Under the pieces are notes generated by a model, which saw only the letters and a program-made list of their open reading frames with translations, ran no database searches and was not told where the DNA came from. From contig CAZUYD010000002.1 of NCBI GenBank assembly GCA_964624825.1, positions 45,077-109,076 of the forward strand: a stretch of DNA of 64,000 nt, written 5' to 3'. The DNA comes from Enorma sp964624825 (GTDB lineage: Bacteria; Actinomycetota; Coriobacteriia; Coriobacteriales; Coriobacteriaceae). Shown one piece after another: positions 1 through 8,627 of the stretch; within the stretch, counting starts at the first letter, position 1; each line of letters opens with the position of its first letter. Position numbers and translations under genes: made by a program.

Positions 1-1
1 A

Positions 2-565
2 TCGGCCGAGGGAACCGAGATCAAAGAATCGCCCGGACGCTTCGCCACCTCGCCGCGCGTGGCGGACGGTGTGCTCACCATCGCGCCGCGCGTGCGTGCA
101 GATGAGGGTGTCTATTACGGCATGACCGCGATCGACCTCTCGAGCGAGACGTTCGACCAGATCGACCAGTTGGTGCTGCCCTCCTCGGTTTCACCGTTCG
201 ACGCGACGTATATGAACGACGTCTTCGTCTTCTCGATCGAGGCGGCCTACGATAACGTGGGCAGCCTGGGCAATATGGGCACCTTTCTGGGGAGCGAAGG
301 GGGCCCGTATCTTTACGTCCGCCGTGAGCCGGTGGCGCAAGTCACCTCGAACGGCGCGTATTACCTCATCAAATCGCAGGCGTCGCACATCATCGTCGAT
401 ACCGATGCGCAGATGTACGGCACGCTTTTCGCGCCCGATCGCTGCCTCGACTATGGTGACTATCCGGCGACCGACGGCATCTCGAGCCAGTTCGTGTGCT
501 ACGCGACCGTACGGGACGATACGGGTTTGCCCGACCACGTACTCGTCCGCGTGTTTTCCATCTAA
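2..565 (+). CDS. 3' end of an unidentified gene (5' truncated by the window edge)
   Basis: The frame is open from the first bases of the window and ends at a TAA at 563-565, so the true start lies upstream. A GTG at 59 is only an internal Val codon. About 187 residues are visible. They alternate short hydrophobic beta-like stretches with Asp/Gly/Ser turns (for example MTAIDLSSETF, YMNDVFVFSIEAAYDNVG, GAYYLIKSQASHIIVDTD), a pattern that suits a repeat-type beta fold such as a beta-propeller in a secreted protein. No catalytic motif, membrane segment or sorting signal is visible in this part. I do not recognise the family, and the fold is inferred from the pattern alone. A 28-bp direct repeat begins on the last base of its stop codon. 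Confidence 0.6.
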   Translation, partial: SAEGTEIKESPGRFATSPRVADGVLTIAPRVRADEGVYYGMTAIDLSSETFDQIDQLVLPSSVSPFDATYMNDVFVFSIEAAYDNVGSLGNMGTFLGSEGGPYLYVRREPVAQVTSNGAYYLIKSQASHIIVDTDAQMYGTLFAPDRCLDYGDYPATDGISSQFVCYATVRDDTGLPDHVLVRVFSI

Positions 566-653
566 GGGCATCCAAGGCGCGCCCGGCTCGCCGCTCGATG
601 CGGGAGGAAGTGGTCGGCAGCATATAGGGCATCCAAGGCGCGCCCGGCTCGCC
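565..653. repeat. 28-bp direct repeat pair, 61-bp period
   Basis: Identical 28-bp copies lie at 565-592 and 626-653, separated by 33 bp. The unit reads agggcatccaaggcgcgccc and then ggctcgcc, and contains the palindrome ggcgcgcc. The first copy starts on the last base of the preceding stop codon. Only two copies are present and no cas genes are visible, so a short local duplication is the simplest reading. Confidence 0.85.
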
Positions 654-783
654 AACTGCTGCAGACCACCCAGCTGCCGGCTGCGTTGCCGCGCTGCAAC
701 CTGCCCGAACAAGCGTTCATCTGCCGTCGCGCACAGCCGCGCCAACAGCCGTGGACAGCCGCGCTAACAGCCAGCAGCAGGCG

Positions 784-1389
784 CTATGCTCCGGCGCTCC
801 CGCCAAGCAGCCGCTCGTTTGCCGCTGCGATGATCGCGGCGGCCGCGCGCGCATCGGGTGCATGCGGCGGTGCGGGCGTCTCGTCGAGCGGGAGCAGCTG
901 CTTTTCCATCCAGGTTACCGAAAGCCATCTTCCCAGCTTGTATCCGCAGGAGGTATGCTCGCCGCACACGCGATACCCGTGGCGTTCATGGAAGGCGATC
1001 GAACCCGTGTTATCTGAGGTTATGCATGACTCGCTCATGCGGATGCCCTGGATACGCATGAGCTCTTCCAAAACGTCGAGCATGATCGAGCCAAGCCCGT
1101 GCCCCTGGTGGGCGGGCGCAAGGTAAATCGAGATCTCCGAGGCCCAGTCATACGCATGGCGCGCGCGGAACGACCCGTTGTATGCGTACCCAGCGATCTC
1201 GTCGGTCGCCGTGTCCGCTGCGACGATATACGCGCGGTCACGAACCCCCGACCGAATGCGCTCGGCAAAATCCTCGACGCTGGGCACCTCGGTCTCGAAG
1301 CTTATGCACGTATCGCTCACAAAGGGTGCATAAATTCGTAAGAGCTTCTGCGCATCGTCTGGTTGTGCCGTGCGGATATAATATGGCAT
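784..1389 (-). CDS. GNAT N-acetyltransferase, phosphinothricin-acetyltransferase-like
   Basis: This 201-residue protein has the layout of the PAT/Bar/MddA branch of the GNAT superfamily. It opens with YYIRTAQPDDAQKLLRIYAPF and SFETEVPS, continues with the acetyl-CoA pyrophosphate loop HQGHGLG near residue 95, and ends the fold with a SIAFHERHGYRVCG segment. The family transfers acetyl from acetyl-CoA to an amino group of small molecules such as phosphinothricin or methionine derivatives; the substrate here is not predictable. The start is an ATG preceded by gggaggg on the minus strand. The last 30 residues are Ala/Pro-rich and probably disordered. It is divergent from the response regulator at 1548, leaving a shared 158-bp control region. 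Confidence 0.85.
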   Translation of the reverse strand: MPYYIRTAQPDDAQKLLRIYAPFVSDTCISFETEVPSVEDFAERIRSGVRDRAYIVAADTATDEIAGYAYNGSFRARHAYDWASEISIYLAPAHQGHGLGSIMLDVLEELMRIQGIRMSESCITSDNTGSIAFHERHGYRVCGEHTSCGYKLGRWLSVTWMEKQLLPLDETPAPPHAPDARAAAAIIAAANERLLGGSAGA

Positions 1390-1505
1390 GGAACCCTCCC
1401 GTAAGAATTATCGAAGCGTGGAAATAATATCAGGAGCGCGTAACGCCGAGCCGCTGAAACGTGTCCGGTGAGCGCCGATTTCATCCAGTGCAGTGCTGCA
1501 TACGG

Positions 1506-1540
1506 TACAATGTGTTGGTTCTTGAGAGAGTGAGAAGGAG
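1506..1540 (+). promoter_or_regulatory. Possible -10 and Shine-Dalgarno of the two-component operon
   Basis: A TACAAT hexamer at 1506-1511 lies about 36 bp before the ATG at 1548, and a strong gagaaggagg ribosome-binding site precedes that ATG. I see no convincing -35 at the usual spacing. Similar TANAAT boxes with weak -35 regions precede several other genes in the window. Confidence 0.35.
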
Positions 1541-1547
1541 GCCGAAC

Positions 1548-2279
1548 ATGGCTTCAGACGCAAGAAGAATTCTGCTCGTTGAAGATGAGAAAGCCATCCG
1601 CGACGCCGTCGCGGCGTACCTCGAACGCGAGGGATATTGGGTCGTCGGCGTGGGCGATGGTCAGTCCGCGGTTGAAGAGTTCCAGAAGCACCAGTTTGAC
1701 CTCATCGTACTCGACCTCATGCTGCCCAAGCTTTCCGGTGAGCGCGTGTGCCGCACCATCCGCGATACCTCCGATGTGCCGATCATCATGCTTACCGCGA
1801 AGGGCGAGGTTGAAGACCGCATCATCGGTCTTGAGCTCGGCGCCGACGACTATCTCATCAAGCCGTTTAGCCCCCGCGAGCTTGTCGCCCGCGTGCGCGC
1901 CCTGTTCCGTCGCACCCACCTGGCCGACGAGCCGCAGGCCGAGGTGCTCGACTTCGGAGATCTGGTCATCGACATCTCGGGGCATAAGATTCTCGTCGAG
2001 AACAAAGAAGTTGACTTGACCGCTTCCGAGTTCAAGCTGCTCACCACCCTCGCGCGTCACCCCGGCCGCGTATACAACCGCATGGAGCTGGTGGAGAAGG
2101 TGCTCGGATACGACTTCGAGGGCTATGAGCGCACCATCGACAGCCACGTGAAGAACCTGCGCGCCAAACTCGGTGACGACCCGAAGCACCCCAAGTGGCT
2201 CTACACCGTGCACGGCGTTGGGTACCGCTTTGAGGCCCCTGCGAAGCCGGCGGACGATAAGGCAGCAAGCGCGAAGTAG
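1548..2279 (+). CDS. OmpR/PhoB-family response regulator
   Basis: A 243-residue DNA-binding response regulator. The receiver domain (about 5-120) shows the acidic pair E12-D13, the phospho-acceptor D56 in VLDLMLP, T83 and the invariant K105 in LIKPFSP. The OmpR-type winged helix (about 135-235) ends with the typical TIDSHVKNLRAKLGDD and VHGVGYRF motifs. An earlier in-frame GTG at 1464 is possible, but the ATG at 1548 has a strong Shine-Dalgarno sequence and begins exactly where the receiver fold begins. The histidine kinase follows after 8 bp, so the two form an operon and very likely a cognate pair. The signal and regulon cannot be read from the sequence. Confidence 0.95.
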   Translation: MASDARRILLVEDEKAIRDAVAAYLEREGYWVVGVGDGQSAVEEFQKHQFDLIVLDLMLPKLSGERVCRTIRDTSDVPIIMLTAKGEVEDRIIGLELGADDYLIKPFSPRELVARVRALFRRTHLADEPQAEVLDFGDLVIDISGHKILVENKEVDLTASEFKLLTTLARHPGRVYNRMELVEKVLGYDFEGYERTIDSHVKNLRAKLGDDPKHPKWLYTVHGVGYRFEAPAKPADDKAASAK

Positions 2280-2287
2280 CGACAACC

Positions 2288-3829
2288 ATGCTGCCTGCAC
2301 GCTTTGAGATTGGACAAAAGCATAAGCAAAGCCCCGAGGCGTCTTCCCGCGCAAGCTGGAACACGCCTCGTTCCGACACCCGCTCGGGGATGAGCTATAC
2401 CACGCGCATGGCCGCTTCCTTTGCGCTCGCCTCGGTCATGACCGTCGTGGTGCTCGTTGGCGTGGTCGCGGTGGTGTGGAGCGGCGTGTTCTCAGATTAC
2501 ACGCGAACCAACATGACCGATATCGCCCAATCGACCGCGCAGCGCCTGGCCGACGCATATGAAGCGGAAGGGGAGTGGACGACGGCGCAACTCGCCTCCG
2601 TTGCGGATTCTACGTTAGCGTCTGACGATATCGGCATGCAGGTGGTTGATGCCGAAGGGACGATTCTCTACGACGATTCCTGGCCCGCCGCGGCCGTGAT
2701 CGACTCGTCGCAGGGAAGCGACGAGTCCTCGGTGCATAGTTTGGTGTCGAGTGCCCCGACCGATGCCGCCGCCTCGGTCACCCGCGACATCACCCTGTCT
2801 GATGGAACCGTTGTCGGGCAGGTGCGCCTGTGGGTGTTCGGGTCGGACGCGCTGCTCAGCAAGGCCGACACGGCGTTTCGCGACCGCACGTTCAACGCGA
2901 TGTTCCTCGCCTCAATCATCGCGGTGGTCATCGCGATCATCATCGGTATCTTTGTCTCGCGCATGCTCACCAACCCGCTGCGGCGCATCACCGGCACGGC
3001 CAAGCAGATCCGCGACGGTGACCTCTCGGCGCGTACCGGGTTGCGGGGCGACGACGAGATAGACCGCCTCGGCGAGACCTTCGACGAAATGGCGACCTCG
3101 CTTGAGAAAGATCTGAAGCACGAGCGGCGCATCACGTCAGACGTCGCCCACGAGCTGCGCACGCCGCTCATGGCGATGCTTGCCACGGTCGAGGCGATGC
3201 AAGACGGCGTGCTTCCCGCAGATAACGAGCACTTGGAGACCGTAGCTTCGGAGACGCGACGGCTTTCGCGCCTGGTTCAGCAGATGCTCGACCTCTCGCG
3301 CATGGAGAACCGCACCGAATCACTCAATCTGAACGAGTTTGAACTCGTGCCGTTTGTGAGGCAGATCGTGAATAGCCAGGATCAGTTCTTCCGCGATCAC
3401 GACCTGCGGCTCAAGTTCGTCGACGACATGCAGAACAGGTCTTCGGGCATCGAGGCCGATCCCGACATGATTACCCAGGCGATCGTGAACATCATGGGAA
3501 ATGCGATGCGCTACACGCCGGAAGGCGGGCTGGTCGTGGTTTCGGTTCACGCCGATCGGCGCTATCTGATGGTTTCCGTGGCCGATACCGGCATCGGCAT
3601 CGCCAAGGAGGACCTGTCGCGGATCTTTGGGCGGTTCTGGCGCGCGGACGCCAGTCGCGCGCGCGAGGCGGGCGGCCTGGGCGTGGGGCTTTCGGTGACC
3701 AAGCAGATCGTCGAGCGCCACCACGGCTACATAACAGTCGAGTCGGAACTTGGGAAGGGAACGACGTTTACGATTCATCTGCCCCGCGAGCACACAGCAG
3801 AGCTTCCATCATCTACAATGGAACACTAG
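2288..3829 (+). CDS. Membrane sensor histidine kinase (HAMP-HisKA-HATPase)
   Basis: 513 residues if started at the ATG at 2288; an alternative ATG at 2390 would give 479. Neither has a good ribosome-binding site, so the start is uncertain and translation may be coupled to the regulator upstream. A first membrane segment (about residues 43-66) is followed by an external domain of about 140 residues, then a second membrane segment (about 205-228) and a HAMP linker. The HisKA box SDVAHELRTPL carries the phospho-accepting His288. The catalytic domain shows the N box NIMGNAMRYTPEG, the G1 box VADTGIGI and the G2 box GGLGVGLSV. It is the probable partner of the response regulator at 1548. The external domain suggests an envelope or extracellular stimulus, identity unknown. 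Confidence 0.93.
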   Translation: MLPARFEIGQKHKQSPEASSRASWNTPRSDTRSGMSYTTRMAASFALASVMTVVVLVGVVAVVWSGVFSDYTRTNMTDIAQSTAQRLADAYEAEGEWTTAQLASVADSTLASDDIGMQVVDAEGTILYDDSWPAAAVIDSSQGSDESSVHSLVSSAPTDAAASVTRDITLSDGTVVGQVRLWVFGSDALLSKADTAFRDRTFNAMFLASIIAVVIAIIIGIFVSRMLTNPLRRITGTAKQIRDGDLSARTGLRGDDEIDRLGETFDEMATSLEKDLKHERRITSDVAHELRTPLMAMLATVEAMQDGVLPADNEHLETVASETRRLSRLVQQMLDLSRMENRTESLNLNEFELVPFVRQIVNSQDQFFRDHDLRLKFVDDMQNRSSGIEADPDMITQAIVNIMGNAMRYTPEGGLVVVSVHADRRYLMVSVADTGIGIAKEDLSRIFGRFWRADASRAREAGGLGVGLSVTKQIVERHHGYITVESELGKGTTFTIHLPREHTAELPSSTMEH

Positions 3830-3931
3830 GCTGCTTCGTTCATGTGCGCAGCGCCGCGGCCTGCTGTGTAGAACGCGCGCCCCGCTCGCGCCTTGGTTCA
3901 CCTGCGGCGCGCTCGGTGCGGGCAGCGCCGA

Positions 3932-3963
3932 TGGCGTGCTTGCCAGGTGGCGTGCTTACCAGA
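3932..3963. repeat. 16-bp tandem duplication in the spacer before purC
   Basis: tggcgtgcttgccagg (3932-3947) is followed directly by tggcgtgcttaccaga (3948-3963), with two differences. The surrounding 243-bp spacer (3830-4072) holds no gene or terminator that I can support. Confidence 0.7.
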
Positions 3964-4072
3964 TGGCGCAGACGGCATGGGCGGCCACGCAGACATGCGC
4001 TTCGCGCAGCGCGAGCGGTGCACGTGCGCGGAGCAGACGGTATTTTGAGGCTATCTTGAGGAGATGACTCAC

Positions 4073-4960
4073 ATGGCAGACATGGAGCGGCATCCTGATT
4101 CACGCGGCAAGGTGCGCGACATCTACCAGGCGGGCGACAACCTGCTTATGGTTGCAACCGACCGCATCTCGGCGTTCGACTTCATTCTTCCGGACGAGAT
4201 TCCGTTCAAGGGCGAGGTACTCAACCGCATCTCGGCCTTCTGGTTCGAGAAGTTTGCCGACCTGGTGCCGAATCACCTCGTTTCGATCGATGTCGACGAT
4301 TTTCCGGCCGAGTTTTCCGAATATCGGGAGTATCTTGCCGGGCGCGCCATGCTCGTGCGCCGTGCCGAAACCATCCCGGTCGAATGCATCGTGCGCGGGT
4401 ATCTCACGGGTTCGGGCAAGAAGACCTATGACGCCGACGGCACCGTGTGCGGGATCGAGCTTCCCGAAGGCCTCACGGAGGCATCGAAGCTCCCGGAGCC
4501 CATCTTCACCCCGTCCACCAAGGCTGCGATCGGCGACCACGATGAGAACATCTCGTTCGACCGCTGCGTCGACATCGTGGGTGCCGATGTGGCAGAGCAG
4601 ATCCGCGACCTATCCTTGAAGATCTACGGTGCGGCTGCCGAGTATGCGGCGGCGCGCGGCATACTCATCGCAGACACCAAGTTCGAGTTCGGCATCATCG
4701 ATGGCGAGGTGACGCTCATCGACGAATGCCTCACGCCCGACTCGAGCCGGTTCTGGCCGGCCGACTCCTATAGGGAGGGAGCGGTTCAGCCGAGCTACGA
4801 CAAGCAGTTCGTGCGCGATTGGCTGAAGGCCAACTGGGACATGACGGGCGAGGTGCCGCACCTGCCCGCCGATGTCATCGAGGGAACGTCTGCGCGCTAT
4901 CGCGAGGCGTACGAGATCATCACGGAAGAGCACTTTGTGAGCATGAAAGAGAATCGGTAA
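4073..4960 (+). CDS. purC: Phosphoribosylaminoimidazole-succinocarboxamide synthase
   Basis: A 295-residue SAICAR synthetase, which joins aspartate to CAIR with ATP in purine synthesis. Family hallmarks are visible: GKVRDIYQAGDNLLMVATDRISAFDF at the N-terminus, VECIVRGYLTGSG in the ATP-grasp core, and LIADTKFEFG followed by DECLTPDSSRFWP in the second half. The ATG at 4073 is preferred because the gaggag at 4058-4063 lies nine bases before it; the upstream in-frame ATG at 4064 abuts that box. The stop overlaps the next start by one base (TAATG), so the downstream gene is probably translationally coupled. The other purine genes of this window (purF, purM, purN) lie 20 kb or more away. Confidence 0.96.
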   Translation: MADMERHPDSRGKVRDIYQAGDNLLMVATDRISAFDFILPDEIPFKGEVLNRISAFWFEKFADLVPNHLVSIDVDDFPAEFSEYREYLAGRAMLVRRAETIPVECIVRGYLTGSGKKTYDADGTVCGIELPEGLTEASKLPEPIFTPSTKAAIGDHDENISFDRCVDIVGADVAEQIRDLSLKIYGAAAEYAAARGILIADTKFEFGIIDGEVTLIDECLTPDSSRFWPADSYREGAVQPSYDKQFVRDWLKANWDMTGEVPHLPADVIEGTSARYREAYEIITEEHFVSMKENR

Positions 4961-5670
4961 TGACTATTCGGAGCAGCAGCAACAAGCGCGTTCAGAATCG
5001 CGAGTACACCGGGGCATCCCGCAAATCCGCCGCATCGGCGAAGCCCGCCCGCGCCGCCGCGTCATCGGTGCGCGTGGTGCCCGCAAGCTCGAAAGCTCGT
5101 CGTCGTGAGCGCGAGCAGGGAGAATCGCTCGAAGGCCTGAGCCGCGAGGAGAAGCGCGCTCGTCGTCGTGAGCTGCGCGTCAAAGAGGACAACATGCTCT
5201 CGGCGGCAAACATACTCATGAAAGAAGACGATGAGTATCGCTCGAAGCGGCGCATCTTCTGGGCGCTCATAGGCATTGGTGTCGTGGGTATTGCGCTTGA
5301 GTGGCTTCTGCTGATGGGGACGTTCAGCATGTTGCCGGAGGATTCGCTGAACGTGATCAGCATCGTGGGCATCATTGCCTCGTATGCCTTCGTGATCGCT
5401 TCATTCGTGTACGACATGGTGAAGATTCGCCCCATCCGCAACTTCTACAAGGCTCAGGTGTCCGGCATGGCCGACCGCAGGGTCGTCGAGGTCATCGAGA
5501 AGGCTGCCGAGAAGTCCGAGAAAGAGAAGTCTGCGAAGAAGCGGGGTTTTAAGAAGCGCTCGGCTGACGCGAATGACGCAGGCGCGTCGACTGCGCAGGC
5601 GGAGACCGAAGGACCCGTGCAGGAGCACAAGAAGAAGCGGCCGAAGAAGAACCAGCGCTCTCGGCGTTAA
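4960..5670 (+). CDS. Small two-helix membrane protein with long charged tails
   Basis: 236 residues, starting at the ATG that overlaps the purC stop codon. The first 90 residues are rich in Arg, Lys, Ser and Ala. Two hydrophobic helices follow (IFWALIGIGVVGIALEWLLLMG and VISIVGIIASYAFVIASFVYDM), then a C-terminal cytoplasmic tail dominated by Lys/Glu/Arg (EKAAEKSEKEKSAKK...KKRPKKNQRSRR). Both ends are strongly basic, so an N-in/C-in hairpin topology is likely. No enzyme motif is seen and I cannot name the family. Such basic tails could contact RNA, DNA or membrane phospholipid, but that is speculation. Confidence 0.8.
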   Translation: MTIRSSSNKRVQNREYTGASRKSAASAKPARAAASSVRVVPASSKARRREREQGESLEGLSREEKRARRRELRVKEDNMLSAANILMKEDDEYRSKRRIFWALIGIGVVGIALEWLLLMGTFSMLPEDSLNVISIVGIIASYAFVIASFVYDMVKIRPIRNFYKAQVSGMADRRVVEVIEKAAEKSEKEKSAKKRGFKKRSADANDAGASTAQAETEGPVQEHKKKRPKKNQRSRR

Positions 5671-5698
5671 CGAGGGGCGGTATCCAGGCTGCCCCTCG
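5671..5698 (+). terminator. Hairpin after the purC-linked gene (no U-tract)
   Basis: Perfect 8-bp arms cgaggggc (5671-5678) and gcccctcg (5691-5698) enclose a 12-base loop directly after the stop codon. There is no T-run after it, so it may be an mRNA-stabilising hairpin or an inefficient terminator. Confidence 0.45.
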
Positions 5699-5783
5699 GC
5701 CACCACGGCATTCATGACTTGCTGTAACCACGACGCCTACGGTGTCGGTACAGATACGTGTTCCGACGCCACTGAGGGAGACC

Positions 5784-7064
5784 ATGATCAAGGCTGCTTT
5801 GACGTGCAAAGATGCGCAGATGGGAATTCGCGCCCTCAAGCCGAAGATCGAGCGCTACGCGGCACTTATCGTTCGCAAGGGGGTAAACGTCCAACCTGGC
5901 CAGGAAGTCGTTGTGTCGGCTCCGGTGGAGTCGGCGGAGTTCGTGCGCATGCTCGTGCGCTGTGCATACGAGCAGAAGGCCGGGCATGTGACGGTGCTTT
6001 GGAACGACGATGCGGTGACGCGGGCAACGTATGAGCACGTCGATGTCGCTTTCTTCGAGCAAACGCCCGAGTGGCGCCGCATACAGCTCAACTCGCTTGC
6101 CGAGATGGGGGCGTGCTTCATCTTCGTCGAGGGGTCAGACCCCGCGGCACTCGAGGGTATCGATCCTGCGAAGCCGGCTGCGGCGTCGAAGGCGGAGAAC
6201 ACCCAGTGCGCGGCGTTTCGGCGTGGTCTCGATTTCAACCTAAACCCCTGGTGCGTCGCGGGCGCTCCCGTTGGCGCATGGGCGCGTCGGGTGTTTCCCG
6301 ACGTGCCAGATGAAGTTGCCATCTACAAGCTATGGTGCGCCATCCTGGCCGCTGCGCGCGCCGACGGCGGTGACCCGGAGAGCGCGTGGGAGCTGCACGA
6401 CGCCACCTTTGAAAAGAATCTGCACTTCCTGAACGACGCTCACTTCGACATGTTGCGCTACGAATCGTCCAACGGGACGAATTTCACCGTCGGCCTCACT
6501 GATCAACATATCTGGGCAGGTGGAAAGTGCTCGACGCCAGGCGGGCATCCGTTCTTCCCGAATATACCCACCGAAGAAGTGTTCACCTCGCCAGATTGCA
6601 CGCGCGCCGAGGGCATCGTCTATTCCGCGCTGCCGCTCATTCACCACGGTAACAAAGTTGACGGATTTTGGCTCAGGTTTGAGCACGGCCGCGTGGTCGA
6701 TTATGATGCGCGTGTTGGACACGATACGTTGAAGCACATCGTCGAGACGGACGACGGCTCGTGCCGATTGGGCGAGGTAGCGCTCGTTTCTAAGAACACC
6801 CCCATCCGCGCGAGCGAGATTCTGTTTTACGACACGCTGTACGACGAGAACGCGAGCTGTCACCTCGCGCTGGGCGTAGGATTTCCCGAGTGCTATCGCG
6901 GCGGGTATGATATGTCGTCCGAAGAGCTTCGGGAGCATGGGGTGAACCACTCGTCCACTCACGTCGACTTCATGATCGGTACAGAAGACCTGAACATAAC
7001 CGGCGTCCAGGCTGATGGCACGGAGGTGCCGGTCTTCGTGAATGGTCAATGGGGCTGGGAATAA
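5784..7064 (+). CDS. M29-family aminopeptidase (AmpS/PepS-type)
   Basis: A 426-residue metallo-aminopeptidase of family M29, a cytoplasmic exopeptidase that removes N-terminal residues from peptides. The conserved co-catalytic metal region is present in the C-terminal half: NIPTEEVFTSP (metal Glu), HLALGVGFPECYRGG (His), and HVDFMIGTEDLNITG (His and Asp). The N-terminal half has the usual YAALIVRKGVNVQPGQEVVVSAP start. The ATG at 5784 is chosen over the GTG at 5742 because gaggga at 5774-5779 is correctly spaced. It is convergent with the reductase gene at 7203, and the 138-bp spacer holds a duplicated fragment of that gene's 3' end. Confidence 0.92.
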   Translation: MIKAALTCKDAQMGIRALKPKIERYAALIVRKGVNVQPGQEVVVSAPVESAEFVRMLVRCAYEQKAGHVTVLWNDDAVTRATYEHVDVAFFEQTPEWRRIQLNSLAEMGACFIFVEGSDPAALEGIDPAKPAAASKAENTQCAAFRRGLDFNLNPWCVAGAPVGAWARRVFPDVPDEVAIYKLWCAILAAARADGGDPESAWELHDATFEKNLHFLNDAHFDMLRYESSNGTNFTVGLTDQHIWAGGKCSTPGGHPFFPNIPTEEVFTSPDCTRAEGIVYSALPLIHHGNKVDGFWLRFEHGRVVDYDARVGHDTLKHIVETDDGSCRLGEVALVSKNTPIRASEILFYDTLYDENASCHLALGVGFPECYRGGYDMSSEELREHGVNHSSTHVDFMIGTEDLNITGVQADGTEVPVFVNGQWGWE

Positions 7065-7135
7065 CGGGCGCGCCTCGCTGGTGACGCGCCTGCGTCCAGC
7101 GCTTGTTCAGCACCCGATTGCGCTGCTGCCCAGCC

Positions 7136-7236
7136 TTCAAACCTCTGCTTCGAGCTCACGGATCTTCCCGCTCCGACTCTGAGCGCCGGTACCGGCGAGT
7201 TTTCAGACCTCCGCTTCTAATTCACGGATCCTCCGG
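7136..7236. repeat. Degenerate duplicate of the reductase gene 3' end
   Basis: 7136-7168 (ttcaaacctctgcttcgagc and onward) resembles 7202-7234 (ttcagacctccgcttctaat and onward) at about 26 of 33 positions, offset about 66 bp. The second copy is the 3' end of the minus-strand gene at 7203. A 14-bp palindrome CGCCGGTACCGGCG lies between them at 7184-7197. Confidence 0.7.
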
Positions 7237-8117
7237 TATAGCCATCTGTTTGTCGGGACGAGAATCCCATGGCGCTCAGCGAGGCGGATGACGGTGCCCG
7301 AAAACTGTTCGACTTCGGTGGCCTTGCGGTTGATGCGATCCTGCGCCATTGAGGGCAAGCCTTTTGGATCGAGGGTTGTGACGATTTTCGCCATCTGGGT
7401 AAGGTCGGCCTCGGTAACGTCTACGCCTTCGGCGCGGGCGACGGCGAGCGCTTCGCGCATCGCGGCTATGAAGCAGCGATGCTGATCGCTTCCCGGTTCG
7501 CTCGCAGAGCCATAGGTGCCGCCAAACGCCATACAGGTCTGGTTAATTCCAACGTTGAGCATGAGCTTGACCCACTGCCGCCGGCGGATATCGGTCTCTA
7601 CCACATGGGCAATCTGCGCGCGGGCAAGAAAGTCGGCGATGTCATCAACGACGCCCGGCTCCGTGCCGGCAGCCGGGCCTAGACGAATCTCGCCGGAATG
7701 CGCGAACGTGAGGGCTCCATCGATGAAGACGGCATCCATTCCCTGCGCAACGGAAAGCACCGTGTGTTTCCAGCCAAAACGCTCGGCTATTTGTTCTTCG
7801 CTCGTGATGCCGTTGAGCAGCGAGATGATACGGGTGTCTGCTCCAACGAGCCTGTCCATGGCGTCGAGTGCGGTTTCGAGGCCGGTGGCCTTCACCGCCA
7901 GAATCACGATATCGACGGGCGTGGCCTTGCATGCCGGGATCGTGCGTATGGTGCAAGGCTCGCCGTTTATAACGGGAAGCTCGCCAGATCGGCGAGCGTA
8001 GCGCTCATCATCCATTACGAACTCAACGGCATCGGCGCCGACGTTCCTTTCAATCATGGAGCCATAGAGCAGCCCAATCGCTCCTCTACCGATGATTGCC
8101 GCTCGCTCGATTCTCAT
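7203..8117 (-). CDS. 2-dehydropantoate 2-reductase family protein
   Basis: 304 residues. The N-terminal Rossmann motif AAIIGRGAIGLLYGSMIE (a GxGxxG variant), VDIVILAVKATGLE with the conserved Lys, and LLNGITSEEQI match ketopantoate reductases (ApbA/PanE family), which reduce 2-dehydropantoate to pantoate with NADPH in pantothenate synthesis. The C-terminal helical domain has WVKLMLNVGINQTCMAFGGTYG and the SMAQDRINRKATEVEQFSGTV substrate-loop motif. The ATG at 8117 is chosen over the in-frame codon at 8141 because caggag precedes it by five bases. No other pantothenate gene is nearby, and ApbA/PanE paralogues sometimes act on other 2-keto acids, so the exact substrate is open. Confidence 0.88.
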   Translation of the reverse strand: MRIERAAIIGRGAIGLLYGSMIERNVGADAVEFVMDDERYARRSGELPVINGEPCTIRTIPACKATPVDIVILAVKATGLETALDAMDRLVGADTRIISLLNGITSEEQIAERFGWKHTVLSVAQGMDAVFIDGALTFAHSGEIRLGPAAGTEPGVVDDIADFLARAQIAHVVETDIRRRQWVKLMLNVGINQTCMAFGGTYGSASEPGSDQHRCFIAAMREALAVARAEGVDVTEADLTQMAKIVTTLDPKGLPSMAQDRINRKATEVEQFSGTVIRLAERHGILVPTNRWLYRRIRELEAEV

Positions 8118-8294
8118 GCGCACTCCTGGTATACGAGGCAATAGCTTGTTTGTATCATCTCATAAACGACGAGTTATTGATGATGGATAATGGGGTTGGC
8201 TCAAGTTCTGGGCGGTTTATCAAGGGTGCGGGAAAGGCATGGCCGGCAGGTTAACCGGCTCGGTTGAGCAAGGGTGGTTCTTCTGCGCCTGCGT

Positions 8295-8474
8295 TGTGTT
8301 TCACAGCGCGGTTGCGCCCAAATCTCAAGTTTGGCGACACTTTTTGACCCCTTTAAAAGTAGACGGAAAAGTAGTAAGCCTTTTACCTGCGCTTTTTTCT
8401 GCAATGAAACCCGGAATACTCGGAACACCCGCTAAAAGTGTCGCCAAACTTGAGATTCAGTGGCATGAAACACA
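8295..8474. mobile_element. 180-bp inverted-repeat element, copy 1 (MITE-like)
   Basis: Perfect 24-bp inverted arms lie at 8321-8344 and 8434-8457 (core CAAGTTTGGCGACACTTTT), 89 bp apart. Outer arms tgtgtttca (8295-8303) and tgaaacaca (8466-8474) are also inverted. A second copy of exactly the same total and spacer length lies at 23892-24071, in inverted orientation judged by the asymmetric interior. GAAAC motifs continue beyond the right end. No transposase is encoded. A non-autonomous transposon-like element and a conserved structured RNA or DNA element are both possible. Confidence 0.8.
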
Positions 8475-8627
8475 TGAAACAAGCGAAACGCGCGAAATAC
8501 AACCGCCGACTTGTGCATTCTGCGGCGAACGCCCCGCGTTCGCATCATTGCGCGCCCTCTTGGGCTCGAATCCTCGGCGAGGCGCGCGAGCATGAAAAGC
8601 TCCATCGCTGGAGCTCGTCGAATTCAA

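Noticed and set aside
8239..8595. 118-codon frame through the first palindromic element called as a protein
   Set aside because: Most of it is the element itself and its inverted arms. No ribosome-binding site; treated as a finding to test, not a CDS.
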